A DNA stretch of 64,000 nt from the NCBI RefSeq assembly GCF_003382365.1, contig NZ_QTSU01000001.1, positions 682,001-746,000 of the forward strand. The letters are read 5' to 3'. The notes under the pieces were generated by a model. It was not told the origin of the DNA and did not search any database. It saw only the letters and a program-made list of their open reading frames with translations. Source of the DNA: Lysobacter silvisoli (GTDB lineage: Bacteria > Pseudomonadota > Gammaproteobacteria > Xanthomonadales > Xanthomonadaceae). The position numbers were made by a program, and so were the translations under genes. Positions 27,477 through 36,302 of the stretch are shown here, in pieces. Positions within the stretch are counted from its first letter, which is position 1; every line of letters begins with the position of its first letter.

Positions 27477-28331
27477 CTATAGCGAGGCCAGGAACGCGTC
27501 CACGCGCGCGGTGTAGCCGCCGTCGGCGCCGAGTTCGGCGTTGATGGCGGCATGGTCCAGGTCCAGCGGCAGCACTTGGGCGCGGCCGCCCCACTCGCCG
27601 GCGCGCCGCGCAAACGCCCGCGCCTGCGGGCAGGACTGGCGGCGCTGGCTGGAGCACACCAGCAGCATCGGTGCCGGTGCGCTGCGCAGTCGCTGCATCG
27701 GCGAAGCTTCGCGCCACCCGCGCGGGTCGGCGCCGAAGGCCTGGTCGTACAGGCGCAGGTGCGGGCGCCGCATCAGCGCCTCCACGTCGTAGGCGGCGCT
27801 GTCCAGCGCGACCGTGCCGCGCCAGGGCCGTGCGTCTTGCGCGCGCGCCAGTTCCGGCGCCGCGGCCAGCAGCGCGACCAGATGCGCGCCGGCCGAATGG
27901 CCCACCAGTGCGACGCGGTCGCCGTCGCCGCCCCAACGCGGCGCTTCGCGCTGCACGTAGGCCAGCGCACGCGCCACGTCCGCGGCCTGTTGCAGCGGAT
28001 CGGCCTGGGGCGGCAGGCGGTAATTGATCGATACGACGATGCGGCCTTGCGCGTTCCAATGCGCGGCCTTGTTCCGGGCCACGCCGCGGCCGGCCTTGTC
28101 GCCGATGCGCCAGCCACCGCCGTGCACCATCAGCACGATGGGCGCCTTGCGCGCCTGGCGCGGGCGGTACACGTCCAGGCGTTGCGCAGGATCGGGGCCG
28201 TAAGCCAGGTCGCGTTGCACGATGGCCGCCGGCGCCGGCGCCGGTGTGGGTGCGGCTGCGGTTAGCGTGCTGGCGAACAGGCCCAGGCCGAGCCAAGTGG
28301 CGCCGATGCGGCGGGCGGGCAGGTGGTGCAT
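27477..28331 (-). CDS. Exported alpha/beta-hydrolase esterase
   Basis: The product has an N-terminal signal (ending ...STLTAAAP) and the esterase/BD-FAE pattern: VLMVHGGGWRIGDK (HGGGW oxyanion), INYRLPP, VALVGHSAGAHLVALLAA (GHSAG nucleophile) and a DHAAIN His near the end. It probably hydrolyses small esters or feruloyl-type bonds. The Met at 28331 gives the shortest signal peptide. Confidence 0.85.
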   Translation of the reverse strand: MHHLPARRIGATWLGLGLFASTLTAAAPTPAPAPAAIVQRDLAYGPDPAQRLDVYRPRQARKAPIVLMVHGGGWRIGDKAGRGVARNKAAHWNAQGRIVVSINYRLPPQADPLQQAADVARALAYVQREAPRWGGDGDRVALVGHSAGAHLVALLAAAPELARAQDARPWRGTVALDSAAYDVEALMRRPHLRLYDQAFGADPRGWREASPMQRLRSAPAPMLLVCSSQRRQSCPQARAFARRAGEWGGRAQVLPLDLDHAAINAELGADGGYTARVDAFLASL

Positions 28332-28453
28332 GGCGATCCTGGCGATGGCGGTTGTGCTGGACAACGCACACCGGGGGATCGGGATGACAGGCAGGACCAG
28401 CGGTCGGCCGGGCTGGCATCGGCACCGTTAAGATCGGCGCTCACCCCGCAAGG

Positions 28454-29404
28454 ATGCCTGCCGTGAACCAAGCCGCCGCTGCCGCGACCCAGCCCGCGTT
28501 GGACCCCAGCCTGACCCTGGCCCTGGCGGTCGCCTCCAAAGCCGCCTACGACTATTACGGCGGCAAGCCGATCACCCCGCCGCCCGGCTACGTGCAGGTC
28601 GATGCCTGGACCGGCTGGGACGCGTTCCTGTTCACCGGTTCGGAGGAAAAGTACGGCCTGGTGTTCCGCAACAGCGACGATCCGGGCACCTACATTTTCG
28701 CCTTCCGCGGCACCGACTCGGACCTGGACGCCTACGAGGACGCGCATTTCCTCGAAGTCGAGTTCCTGCCCACCCAAGGCAGCCTGAGTCCGCCGGCGCA
28801 CGTGGCCGCCGGCTTCTACGGCATCTACGATGGCAAGGGCGATGCCATGACCCAGTCGATGCGCGAACAGCTGTTCGCGCTGATCGAAAAGTACCAGCCG
28901 CAGTTGCTGTACGTGACCGGCCACAGCCTGGGCGCCGCGCTGAGTCAGCTGTTCTCGCTGGACCTGACGGTGAGCGAGCCGCGAACCGCGCTCAACCTCA
29001 ATTTCTCCAGCCCCATGGTCGGCACCGCCAGCTGGCAGGTCGCCTACGCGGCGCGCATTCCGGACAGCGCCAGCCTGCGCGTCTACAACTTCTGGGACTA
29101 CGTGCCCTCGCTGCCGCCGTCGGATTTCGGTTTCCTGCCGGTGGGCGCGAGCTTCCGCACCGCCTTCTACGTGCGCGGCGAATGGTTCCCGCACGCGATC
29201 TCGCGCCATTCCATCGTCAACCTCACCACGGTCTTGAGCCATGCCCTGCCGCAGACCCCGCAGCAGTGGTCGGGCACCTTCGCCGACTACGTCGATCCCT
29301 CGCTGACCATGCGCAGCACGCCGCCGCCGGCCGGCGCCGATATGCAGTGGGCGGACCGGATGGGGAGCTATATGGCGGCCGAAGGCAGTTTGCGCGAGAT
29401 CTGA
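28454..29404 (+). CDS. Class 3 (alpha/beta) lipase
   Basis: The 316-residue product carries the class 3 lipase core: IFAFRGTDSDLDAYEDAHF, LLYVTGHSLGAALSQLFSLDL (Ser nucleophile in GHSLG), YNFWDYVPSLPP (Asp), and HAISRHSI (His). No Sec signal is evident. Such lipases are frequent among secreted effectors, but no XVIPCD or other tag is visible here. Confidence 0.87.
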   Translation: MPAVNQAAAAATQPALDPSLTLALAVASKAAYDYYGGKPITPPPGYVQVDAWTGWDAFLFTGSEEKYGLVFRNSDDPGTYIFAFRGTDSDLDAYEDAHFLEVEFLPTQGSLSPPAHVAAGFYGIYDGKGDAMTQSMREQLFALIEKYQPQLLYVTGHSLGAALSQLFSLDLTVSEPRTALNLNFSSPMVGTASWQVAYAARIPDSASLRVYNFWDYVPSLPPSDFGFLPVGASFRTAFYVRGEWFPHAISRHSIVNLTTVLSHALPQTPQQWSGTFADYVDPSLTMRSTPPPAGADMQWADRMGSYMAAEGSLREI

Positions 29405-29410
29405 CCCGGA

Positions 29411-30394
29411 TCAGTTCGGGTCGCCGCTGTCGTCGTCGGGCCCGCGCCACCACACGTGGCCGTCCTGGGGCGGTGGCGGCGCGTGTTCCGGCGCGCTGAC
29501 CGAATCGATGCGGCGGCCCGCTCCGTTGCCGGCCCAGTCGCGCAGCAACTGGTCGACCGCGCTGCGGCCCTGCGCCGCGATGCCCAGGCTGCGCTCCGGG
29601 TCCCAGGCTGGCTCCGCGTCGTCTTCGCGATGGGCGTGCGCAGCGCCGTAGCTGCAGCGCATGCAGTAGTTGACGATGGACGCGCTCCAGTCCTCGACAT
29701 CGGCGATGCCGGGGCGCGACATCGCGCGCAAAGCTTCGATGTCTTCGGGGCCGTCGCAATGGACGAAGACAACGTAGGTCCGGAACTGCGACGGCTCCAG
29801 CCGTGCCAGCGCATTGAGCACCGGCACGCGCTGGTTGCCGTAGGTCCGTTCGCCGGTGCTGGCGCCGTCGTGCAGCACGATATCGCCGTACCGATAGCCG
29901 CTCTCGGGCAGCGGGACATTGAGCAGACGGGCACGTACCACGTCGATGCGGCGTGCGAACAGGGTCTCGCCGTCGCTCCAGGGATTGAGGCGAATGCTGG
30001 CGACGCCGAAGTCGGCTTCGATCGGACCCTGGCCGGCCGGGACTTGGATGCCGCAGCGGTTCCAGAGTTCGCGTGCCCTGGCCCAGTCGCCCAGGGCGGT
30101 GGCGGCGATGCCGGCGTTCCACAGTGCCGCTTCGTCCGGCTCGTCTTCCTTAGGATCGCCCTGGGTTAGCGCGTTGAGGTTGTGCCGCAGCGACGTCGGC
30201 CAATCGAGCAGGTACTTGTGCGCCAGGCCACGCATGTAGTGGTAATGGGCGGTCTCGGGCTGCAATTGGAGTAAGCGGGCGAACAGAGTCGATGCCTCGC
30301 TCAGCCGACCCTCGTCGAAGGCCGCGTAGGCGCGTTCGTCCAGGGGCCGTGCGTCGTCGGCGGCCGTGGCGGGAGCATGCGGGTCGTGGGGCAT
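29411..30394 (-). CDS. TPR-repeat protein of unknown role
   Basis: The 327-residue product has one or two TPR-like repeats near the start (RLSEASTLFARLLQLQPETAHYHYMRGLAHKYL), and a second half with conserved-looking YRYGDIVLHDGASTGER, VVFVHCDGPEDIEAL and NYCMRCSYGAAHAH. It has no signal peptide. The same two-part form occurs in proteins encoded near effector genes, so an immunity or chaperone role is possible, but the gene is convergent with the lipase and not in its operon. Confidence 0.72.
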   Translation of the reverse strand: MPHDPHAPATAADDARPLDERAYAAFDEGRLSEASTLFARLLQLQPETAHYHYMRGLAHKYLLDWPTSLRHNLNALTQGDPKEDEPDEAALWNAGIAATALGDWARARELWNRCGIQVPAGQGPIEADFGVASIRLNPWSDGETLFARRIDVVRARLLNVPLPESGYRYGDIVLHDGASTGERTYGNQRVPVLNALARLEPSQFRTYVVFVHCDGPEDIEALRAMSRPGIADVEDWSASIVNYCMRCSYGAAHAHREDDAEPAWDPERSLGIAAQGRSAVDQLLRDWAGNGAGRRIDSVSAPEHAPPPPQDGHVWWRGPDDDSGDPN

Positions 30395-30479
30395 GGCGGC
30401 GATCGCGTTGGGGCTGGCCCAGTATCGCAGAGCGCCGCGAACGCAGCAGGCGGCTTGGCCGCCCGCTGCGGAGCCGGCC

Positions 30480-30977
30480 TCAGGGCAAGGGCGTGCCCTG
30501 ATCGGCGACGGCCAGCCACTTGCCGCGGTTGTAGGTGTAGGTGACGCCCGTCAAAGCGCGGGCGCGGTAGCCGATGCGCGGGATCTCGTACACGGTTTCG
30601 TACAGGATGAAGGCCGAATTGCAGCCGTCGACCACGCGGTAGCGCTCGGTCCACGACCACAGCGCTTCGCGGTTGGCGAAGTGGCTGGCGAAGGTGGCCA
30701 TGATCGCGTCGATGCCGATGCGGGTGGCGCCGCTGCCGAACACAGTGATCGCGCGCTCGTCGTGCACGGCGCGGAAGGTGTCGGCGTCGTAATCGCGGAA
30801 CGACTCCATGTCCATGCGCTGGGCGATGTCGAACTGGCGCGCGCAATAGCGGGCGATGGGGTGGTCCGGGTGGTCGTGGCCCAAGGCCAGGCCGGACTCG
30901 CCGGCCTGGGCGCCGGCGGCGAGGGTCAGGCCGGCGATCGCGGCCAGGTGGGGAAGCAGACGCGTGCGGGTGTTCAT
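30480..30977 (-). CDS. Exported NTF2/SnoaL-like protein
   Basis: The 165-residue product has a signal peptide (ending ...AAGAQA) and then FDIAQRMDMESFRDYDADTFRAVHDERAITVF and GIDAIMATFASHFANREALWSW, the ordinary SnoaL fold. Function is unknown. Confidence 0.82.
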   Translation of the reverse strand: MNTRTRLLPHLAAIAGLTLAAGAQAGESGLALGHDHPDHPIARYCARQFDIAQRMDMESFRDYDADTFRAVHDERAITVFGSGATRIGIDAIMATFASHFANREALWSWTERYRVVDGCNSAFILYETVYEIPRIGYRARALTGVTYTYNRGKWLAVADQGTPLP

Positions 30978-31119
30978 CGTGTGGACCTCCATGTGAGTGG
31001 GTGGGGCAGGGCGGACCTTAGGCCCGCCGCCCACGCGCTTGGAGTGCCAATTCGATGCGACGCGACGGAGCCAATCGCCAGGCCTCGCATCGGTGCGCCC
31101 GGATTGAGGGCGCGCCGTT

Positions 31120-31788
31120 CTATTTCTTGCGCGGTTTCGCGGTTTTGACCACCTTGGCCGAATCGCGCCCGCTGCGCGCCACCATCGCCACGATGATGTC
31201 GTGCAGCTCGTCCTGCGCTTGCTCGGGCGAGATGTCGCCGCTGGCGGCGGCGCAGGACAGCGCGTCGGCGGCGCCGAGCATGGCCCACAAGCCGGGGCTT
31301 TCTATGTGGCCGCTCTTGCTGAAGGGCGACAGCACGGCGCGGCATTTCTCCAGGAACACGCGCTCGTATTCGCGTTTGATCTGTTCCAGTTCCGGCGAGC
31401 CGGTCAGCGCGGCCATCACGCCGGGAATTTCGCGGCCCTGGGTGAGCACGCAATTGACATAGGACGAGGCGATGACGGCGGCGCGCGCGGCCAACGTCGG
31501 TCGGCTGGACTGCAGTTGCGCGTCCATCAGCGCGGTCTGGCGCGCGTCGTATTCCTGGAACAGCGCGGCGAGCAGGCCGGGGCGGGTGCCGAAATGGTCG
31601 TAGACCACCGGCTTGGTCACGCCGGCCTGTTCGGCCAGGCGCCCCAGGGTGAGCGCTTCGGTGCCTTCCTCGCGGATCAGGCGCCAGGCCACGTCCAGCA
31701 ATTGGCGCTGGCGATCGTCTCGCGACAGGCGGCGCCGGCGATCGGCGGGTTCGGCAGGGGCGGATCCGGTAGGCACGGGGCTTGACAC
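31120..31788 (-). CDS. TetR-family regulator, divergent to a quinone reductase
   Basis: A GTG start gives 222 residues with a TetR HTH: RQLLDVAWRLIREEGTEALTLGRLAEQAGVTKPVVYDHFGTRPGLLAALF. The tail is basic (KTAKPRKK). It faces the oxidoreductase gene over a 76-bp AT-rich gap with inverted repeats, the usual repressor/target arrangement. Confidence 0.92.
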   Translation of the reverse strand: MSSPVPTGSAPAEPADRRRRLSRDDRQRQLLDVAWRLIREEGTEALTLGRLAEQAGVTKPVVYDHFGTRPGLLAALFQEYDARQTALMDAQLQSSRPTLAARAAVIASSYVNCVLTQGREIPGVMAALTGSPELEQIKREYERVFLEKCRAVLSPFSKSGHIESPGLWAMLGAADALSCAAASGDISPEQAQDELHDIIVAMVARSGRDSAKVVKTAKPRKK

Positions 31789-31826
31789 GATTACTTACCA
31801 TTAGTAACTTACTAATAGTATATAGC
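31782..31826. promoter_or_regulatory. Promoter/operator between TetR and oxidoreductase genes
   Basis: On the plus strand TTGACA (31782-31787) is 17 bp from TAACTT (31805-31810), a good sigma-70 promoter for the oxidoreductase. The imperfect palindrome TTACTTACCATTAGTAA (31791-31807) fills the spacer and TTACTAATAGTATATAG follows it, repeating TTACT half-sites. A TetR protein bound here would block RNA polymerase. The palindrome is visible; the binding itself is inferred. Confidence 0.65.
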
Positions 31827-31864
31827 AGCGGCCGCCCCGGCCGCAAATCGCCCACGGAGCTCCC

Positions 31865-32485
31865 ATGCACACGCTCATTGTCGTCGCCCATGCCGACCCC
31901 GCTTCGCTCAGCCATGCCGTCGCCGCGCAGGTGGCGGCGGGCATCGCCTCGGCGGGGCCGGGCCATACCTGCGAGGTCGCCGACCTGGCCGCGGAAGGTT
32001 TCGATCCGCGCTTCGGCCGCGCCGATATCGACGTGCACAACCGCGTGGCGCCGCCGCCGGCCGACGTGCTGGCCGAGCAGGCGCGCCTGGACCGCGCCGA
32101 TGCGCTGGTGCTGGTGTATCCGGTGTTCTGGTGGTCGATGCCGGCGCTGCTGAAAGGCTGGATCGACCGCGTGTTCGCCAACGGCTGGGCCTACGATGCC
32201 GGCGCGGACGGCAAGGTGGCCAAGCTGCTGCGCCGCTTGAACGTGCACCTGATCGGCATCGGCGGCGCTACCGCCGCGACCTACCAGCGGCGCGGCTACA
32301 GCGAGGCGATGCGGGTGCAGATCGAGCACGGCATCTTCGACTACTGCGGCGCGCGTGTGCTGCGCTCGGAGCTGCTGCTGGGCTGGAATGCGCAGGGGCC
32401 GGCGGCGCAGCTGGAAACGGCGCGGGCGATCGGCCGCGATGTTCCGGCGGCGGCGTTGCGCAACGCCGACGCGGCGGCCGCTTGA
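31865..32485 (+). CDS. NAD(P)H quinone oxidoreductase, flavodoxin fold
   Basis: The 206-residue product has the MdaB/NQO type flavodoxin fold: TLIVVAHADPASLSHAVAAQVAAG at the start and VLVYPVFWWSMPALLKGWIDRVFANGWAY in the FMN-binding middle. It likely reduces quinones or electrophilic drugs with NAD(P)H, in line with control by the divergent TetR protein. Confidence 0.9.
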   Translation: MHTLIVVAHADPASLSHAVAAQVAAGIASAGPGHTCEVADLAAEGFDPRFGRADIDVHNRVAPPPADVLAEQARLDRADALVLVYPVFWWSMPALLKGWIDRVFANGWAYDAGADGKVAKLLRRLNVHLIGIGGATAATYQRRGYSEAMRVQIEHGIFDYCGARVLRSELLLGWNAQGPAAQLETARAIGRDVPAAALRNADAAAA

Positions 32486-32491
32486 GCGATT

Positions 32492-33526
32492 TCAGTCCGG
32501 CGGCCGTTCGGTAGCCAGCACCAGCACGCGGCTGGTGCCGGCCAGCCCGTGCGCGCTGCGCAGCGCGGGATCGGCGGCGGCGCGCAACAGGCCGGCGATG
32601 CCGGCCGCGCCGGAAGCGGTGGTGGCGGGGCCGCCGCAGTCGCGCAGTATCGTCGGCGCTGCCGCCAACTCGGTTTCGTCCACCGTCTCGGCGACGGCGC
32701 CGTGTGCGAGCAAGCGTTGCAGCGCCGGCGCGGACGCCAGGCCGCAGGACAGCATGTCGGCGGCCGTGGCCAGATCGCCGTCGATCCGCTCGGGTCGGCC
32801 GTTGCGCATGGCATGCCCCACGCAGGCCGCAGCCGCGGGTTCGATCACGACGATCCGGCCCGGTCCGACCAGCAGATCCCGCAGGCCGTCGGCCATGGCG
32901 GCGGCCAGACCGCCCACGCCCGCCTGCACGTAGACCTGGCTAAGGCCGTCGCCCTGTTCCCGCAGTTGCGCGCGCAACTCGTGCGCGAGCAGGCCATAGC
33001 CGGCCATCACATCGGCCACCACCGGGTCGTTCGGGTCGGGGCCGGTGTCGGCGATCAGCAGGCCTTCGCCGCGCTGGGCGGCGTAGGCGGCCGCGTCCAC
33101 CGCGTCGTCGTAGGTGCCGCGCACGCGCTCGACCCGCGCGCCCAGGCGCACGATGCGTCGCGCGCGCTCGGCATCGACGTGCTCAGGCAGATACACCGTG
33201 CAAGCGGCGCCTACGCGTGCGGCCGCGGCCGCGACAGCCAGGCCATGATTGCCGTCGCTGGCGCACAGCAGGCGCTGGCGCGCGGCGGCCGGATTGCGTT
33301 GCAGTTCGGTCAGCGAGCCGGCGCCGACCGCGCGCGCCAACGCGCGCAGCCCGGCATACAAGCCGCCTAGTGCCTTGAAGTTGCCCAGCGGGCGCTCGCC
33401 TTCCCATTTCAGCAGCACCTGGGCGACGCCCGCGCGCCGGGCCAGCGCGGGCAGCGGCAGCAGCGGGGTGGGGCGGTAGCCGTCCCAGAGCTCGGTCAGG
33501 TCCCAATGCGCATCGTGTGTTTGCAT
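32492..33526 (-). CDS. PLP-dependent ammonia-lyase-like enzyme
   Basis: The 344-residue product has the fold-type II PLP motifs: LGNFKALGGLYAGLRAL (Schiff-base Lys), CASDGNHGLAVAAAAARVGAACTVYLPEHVDAERARRI, and YVQAGVGGLAAAMADGL (phosphate loop). The pattern is nearest to diaminopropionate ammonia-lyase/threonine dehydratase enzymes. It lies downstream of an Lrp-type regulator gene in the same direction, suggesting amino-acid breakdown. Confidence 0.85.
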   Translation of the reverse strand: MQTHDAHWDLTELWDGYRPTPLLPLPALARRAGVAQVLLKWEGERPLGNFKALGGLYAGLRALARAVGAGSLTELQRNPAAARQRLLCASDGNHGLAVAAAAARVGAACTVYLPEHVDAERARRIVRLGARVERVRGTYDDAVDAAAYAAQRGEGLLIADTGPDPNDPVVADVMAGYGLLAHELRAQLREQGDGLSQVYVQAGVGGLAAAMADGLRDLLVGPGRIVVIEPAAAACVGHAMRNGRPERIDGDLATAADMLSCGLASAPALQRLLAHGAVAETVDETELAAAPTILRDCGGPATTASGAAGIAGLLRAAADPALRSAHGLAGTSRVLVLATERPPD

Positions 33527-33627
33527 GGCGCCAGTGTGCGTCGCAATGCACGCGGATCGGCCGCGTAGCGGGCCCTGCACGCGCGGGGAAAACGCGGTAT
33601 CGGCACCGGCCGCGCGGCGATCCGCCC

Positions 33628-34107
33628 TTAGTCTTCGTCCTCGTCCAGCGGCACCGGAATGCTGAGGCCGCGCTTGACCACGCTGAGCGCGACGTTGGTG
33701 GTGAAGCGCTTGACGTTGGGGTTGTCGCTGACCATGCGCGCCATCAGCGCGTCGTAAGTCTCGGTATCGGGCGCGGTCAGGATCAGCACGAAGTCGGCTT
33801 CGCCGGTGACATAGAAGGCCTGCTGCACATGTTCCTGCGCGGCCAGCCATTGGCGCAGCTGGGCCAGCAGTTCCGGCCGCTCGCGTTCGACCTGCAGCGA
33901 GACCACGAAGAAGGTCGGGCGGCCGACCTGGCGCGGATCGACCACGGCCGAGTCGCGCACGATCACGCCGGCCTCGCGCAGCCGGCGCAGCCGCCGCTGC
34001 ACCGCCGAGGGCGACAGGAACACCTGTTCGGCCAGGCGCTCGGCGGTCTGTGCGGCATCCTCCTGCACCAGGTTCAGCAGTTGGCGATCGAAACGGTCCA
34101 GGCGCAT
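33628..34107 (-). CDS. Lrp/AsnC-family regulator
   Basis: The 159-residue product has LDRFDRQLLNLVQEDAAQTAERLAEQVFLSPSAVQRRLRRLREAGVI (HTH) and the RAM effector domain (VLILTAPDTETYDALMARMV). It likely governs the PLP enzyme gene downstream and the M20 peptidase gene on the other side of the 116-bp divergent gap. Confidence 0.94.
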   Translation of the reverse strand: MRLDRFDRQLLNLVQEDAAQTAERLAEQVFLSPSAVQRRLRRLREAGVIVRDSAVVDPRQVGRPTFFVVSLQVERERPELLAQLRQWLAAQEHVQQAFYVTGEADFVLILTAPDTETYDALMARMVSDNPNVKRFTTNVALSVVKRGLSIPVPLDEDED

Positions 34108-34223
34108 GCGGGGCCTCGGCTAGGGCGAACAACGCGGAAAAAACCCGCGCAACGGGGCGCGTTCGCGGCGAAACGGCGGCGCCGCGCTCCTACGATGCTA
34201 GCTCCTTTCGCAAGCGATGCACC

Positions 34224-35636
34224 ATGGACTTCCCCGCACTTCGGCACATCATCGCGCAACGCTGGCAGGACGATCTGTTGCCCGCGCTGCAGGACTACAT
34301 CGCCATTCCCTGCCAATCGCCCGCGTTCGATCCGGACTGGCAGGCGGAGGGCCATATGAACCGCGCGGTGGCGTTGATGCGCGACTGGGCGCGCGGACGC
34401 TTGGCCGACGTACCCGGCGCCAGCGTCGAGGTGCTGACCCTGCCGGGGCGCACGCCGGTGCTGCTGGTCGATGTTCCCGGCGAAGGCGCGCCGGTGCTGG
34501 TGTACGGGCATCTGGACAAGCAGCCGCCGATGGACGGCTGGAGCCACGGACGCGACGCCTGGACGCCATCGTTGGAAGGCGAGCGCCTGTACGGCCGCGG
34601 CGGCGCCGACGACGGCTACGCCTTGTTCGCGACCGTGCTGGCGGTGCAGGCGCTGCGCGAGCAAGGCCTGGCGCACCCGCGCTGCATCGCCCTGATCGAG
34701 GCCTGCGAGGAATCGGGCAGCTACGATCTGCCGCACTACATCGACCATCTGGCCCCGCGCATCGGCGCGCCGGCCGCGGTGGTGGCGCTGGATGCCGGCT
34801 GCGGCAGTTACGACCGCCTGTGGCTGACCACGTCTTTGCGCGGCCAGGTGGCCGGCACCTTGCGCGTGCGGGTGCTGGAAGAGGGCGTGCATTCGGGCGA
34901 TGCCTCGGGCGTGGTGGCCTCGCCGCTGCGCATCGTGCGCCAGCTGCTGGCGCGCCTGGAGGATGCGGACAGCGGCGAGATAGCGGAGGCCTTCCAGGTC
35001 GCGATCCCGCAGGCGCGCCGCACGCAGGCGCGCGACGCGGCGCCGGCGTTGGACGGCGGCTTGCACGCGCAACTGCCTTTGGCCGACGGCTTGCGTCCGG
35101 TACGCGAAGATCCCGCCGACGAAATCCTCAACCGCGCCTGGCGCGCGCAGCTGGCCGTGACCGGGCTGGACGGACTGCCCGCGGTCGCCGATGCCGCCGC
35201 GGTCATGGTGCCGGCGCTGGCGCTGAAGCTCAGCTTGCGTCTGCCGCCGACGCTGGATGCCGAGGTGGCGGCCGCAAGACTGCAGACCTTGCTGCAAGCC
35301 GATCCGCCTTACGGAGCCCAAGTGGAATTCCAGGTCGACATGGTCTCGCAAGGCTGGCACGCGCCGGCGAGCGCGCCGTGGCTGGCGCAGAGCCTGAGCG
35401 CTGCGTCGCAGGCGTCGTTCGGCGAGCCCGAGGCCTGGATCGGCGGCGGTGGCGGCATTCCGTTCCTGGCCATGCTGGGGCAGCGCTATCCGCAGGCGCA
35501 GTTCGTGGTCACCGGGGTGCTGGGGCCGCAATCCAATGCGCACGGACCCAACGAATTCCTGCACCTGCCCACGGCGCGCCGCATCACCGAAGTATTGGCG
35601 CGGCTGCTGCACGATGCCGGCCGTGCCCACGCCTGA
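34224..35636 (+). CDS. M20-family metallopeptidase (dipeptidase type)
   Basis: The 470-residue product shows the M20 ligands: VYGHLDKQPPMDGW (His/Asp), GRGGADDGYALFA (Asp), IEACEESGSYD (Glu pair) and a late GGGGIPFLA/GPQSNAHGPNE (His). Usual length for CNDP-type dipeptidases. No signal, so a cytoplasmic peptide or N-acyl-amino-acid hydrolase is likely. The start at 34224 follows the AT-rich gap; longer in-frame starts would overlap the Lrp gene. Confidence 0.9.
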   Translation: MDFPALRHIIAQRWQDDLLPALQDYIAIPCQSPAFDPDWQAEGHMNRAVALMRDWARGRLADVPGASVEVLTLPGRTPVLLVDVPGEGAPVLVYGHLDKQPPMDGWSHGRDAWTPSLEGERLYGRGGADDGYALFATVLAVQALREQGLAHPRCIALIEACEESGSYDLPHYIDHLAPRIGAPAAVVALDAGCGSYDRLWLTTSLRGQVAGTLRVRVLEEGVHSGDASGVVASPLRIVRQLLARLEDADSGEIAEAFQVAIPQARRTQARDAAPALDGGLHAQLPLADGLRPVREDPADEILNRAWRAQLAVTGLDGLPAVADAAAVMVPALALKLSLRLPPTLDAEVAAARLQTLLQADPPYGAQVEFQVDMVSQGWHAPASAPWLAQSLSAASQASFGEPEAWIGGGGGIPFLAMLGQRYPQAQFVVTGVLGPQSNAHGPNEFLHLPTARRITEVLARLLHDAGRAHA

Positions 35637-35671
35637 TCCATCCTCTTACTCATCGACTCAGCGAGTCCGCC

Positions 35672-36289
35672 ATGCAACTGCTCTATCAGACCCATTCCCC
35701 GTACGCGCGCAAGGCCCTGGTCTTCGCCCACGAAGCCGGCCTGGGCGCGCGCATCGAAGTGCTGCACCACGAAACCAGCCCGACTCTGCGCAACGAAGCC
35801 GTGTACGCGGCCAACCCGTTGGGCAAGGTGCCGGTGCTGCTGCGGCCCGGGCAGCCGGCGCTGTTCGACTCGGACGTGATCTGCGCCTACCTGGACACCC
35901 TGCACGAGGGCCGCAAGCTGATTCCGGAAACCGGCGAGGCGCGCTGGCATGCGTTGCGCGTGCAGGCGGTCGCGCAAGGCCTGGGCGATGCGGGCATCAA
36001 GGTGCGTTGGGAAACCGTGCGCCGCCCAGAAGCGCTGCGTTATCCGGCGCTGCGCGATGGCTACATCGAAAAGCTGCTGGAAAGCTACGACTGGCTGGAG
36101 CGGGAACTGGATACCGAGGCGGCCGTGCACGTGGGCCACATCGCCGTGGCCACCGCGCTGAGCTGGCTGGAGTTCCGCGAGCTGCCCGACTTCCATGCCG
36201 GGCGCCCACGTTTGTCGGCCTGGTATCGGGCCTTCTGCGAGCGCCCGTCGATGCGGGCCACGCCGCTGTCGGGCGAGACTCACGACTGA
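35672..36289 (+). CDS. Glutathione S-transferase family protein
   Basis: The 205-residue product has the thioredoxin-fold GST domain (LLYQTHSPYARKALVFAHEAG, NPLGKVPVLL, LFDSDVICAYLD) and an alpha-helical C-terminal domain. It follows the M20 gene by 35 nt and probably shares its transcript. Ser8/Pro in SPYAR may be the active site. Confidence 0.9.
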   Translation: MQLLYQTHSPYARKALVFAHEAGLGARIEVLHHETSPTLRNEAVYAANPLGKVPVLLRPGQPALFDSDVICAYLDTLHEGRKLIPETGEARWHALRVQAVAQGLGDAGIKVRWETVRRPEALRYPALRDGYIEKLLESYDWLERELDTEAAVHVGHIAVATALSWLEFRELPDFHAGRPRLSAWYRAFCERPSMRATPLSGETHD

Positions 36290-36302
36290 GGCGCGGCGCG
36301 CC

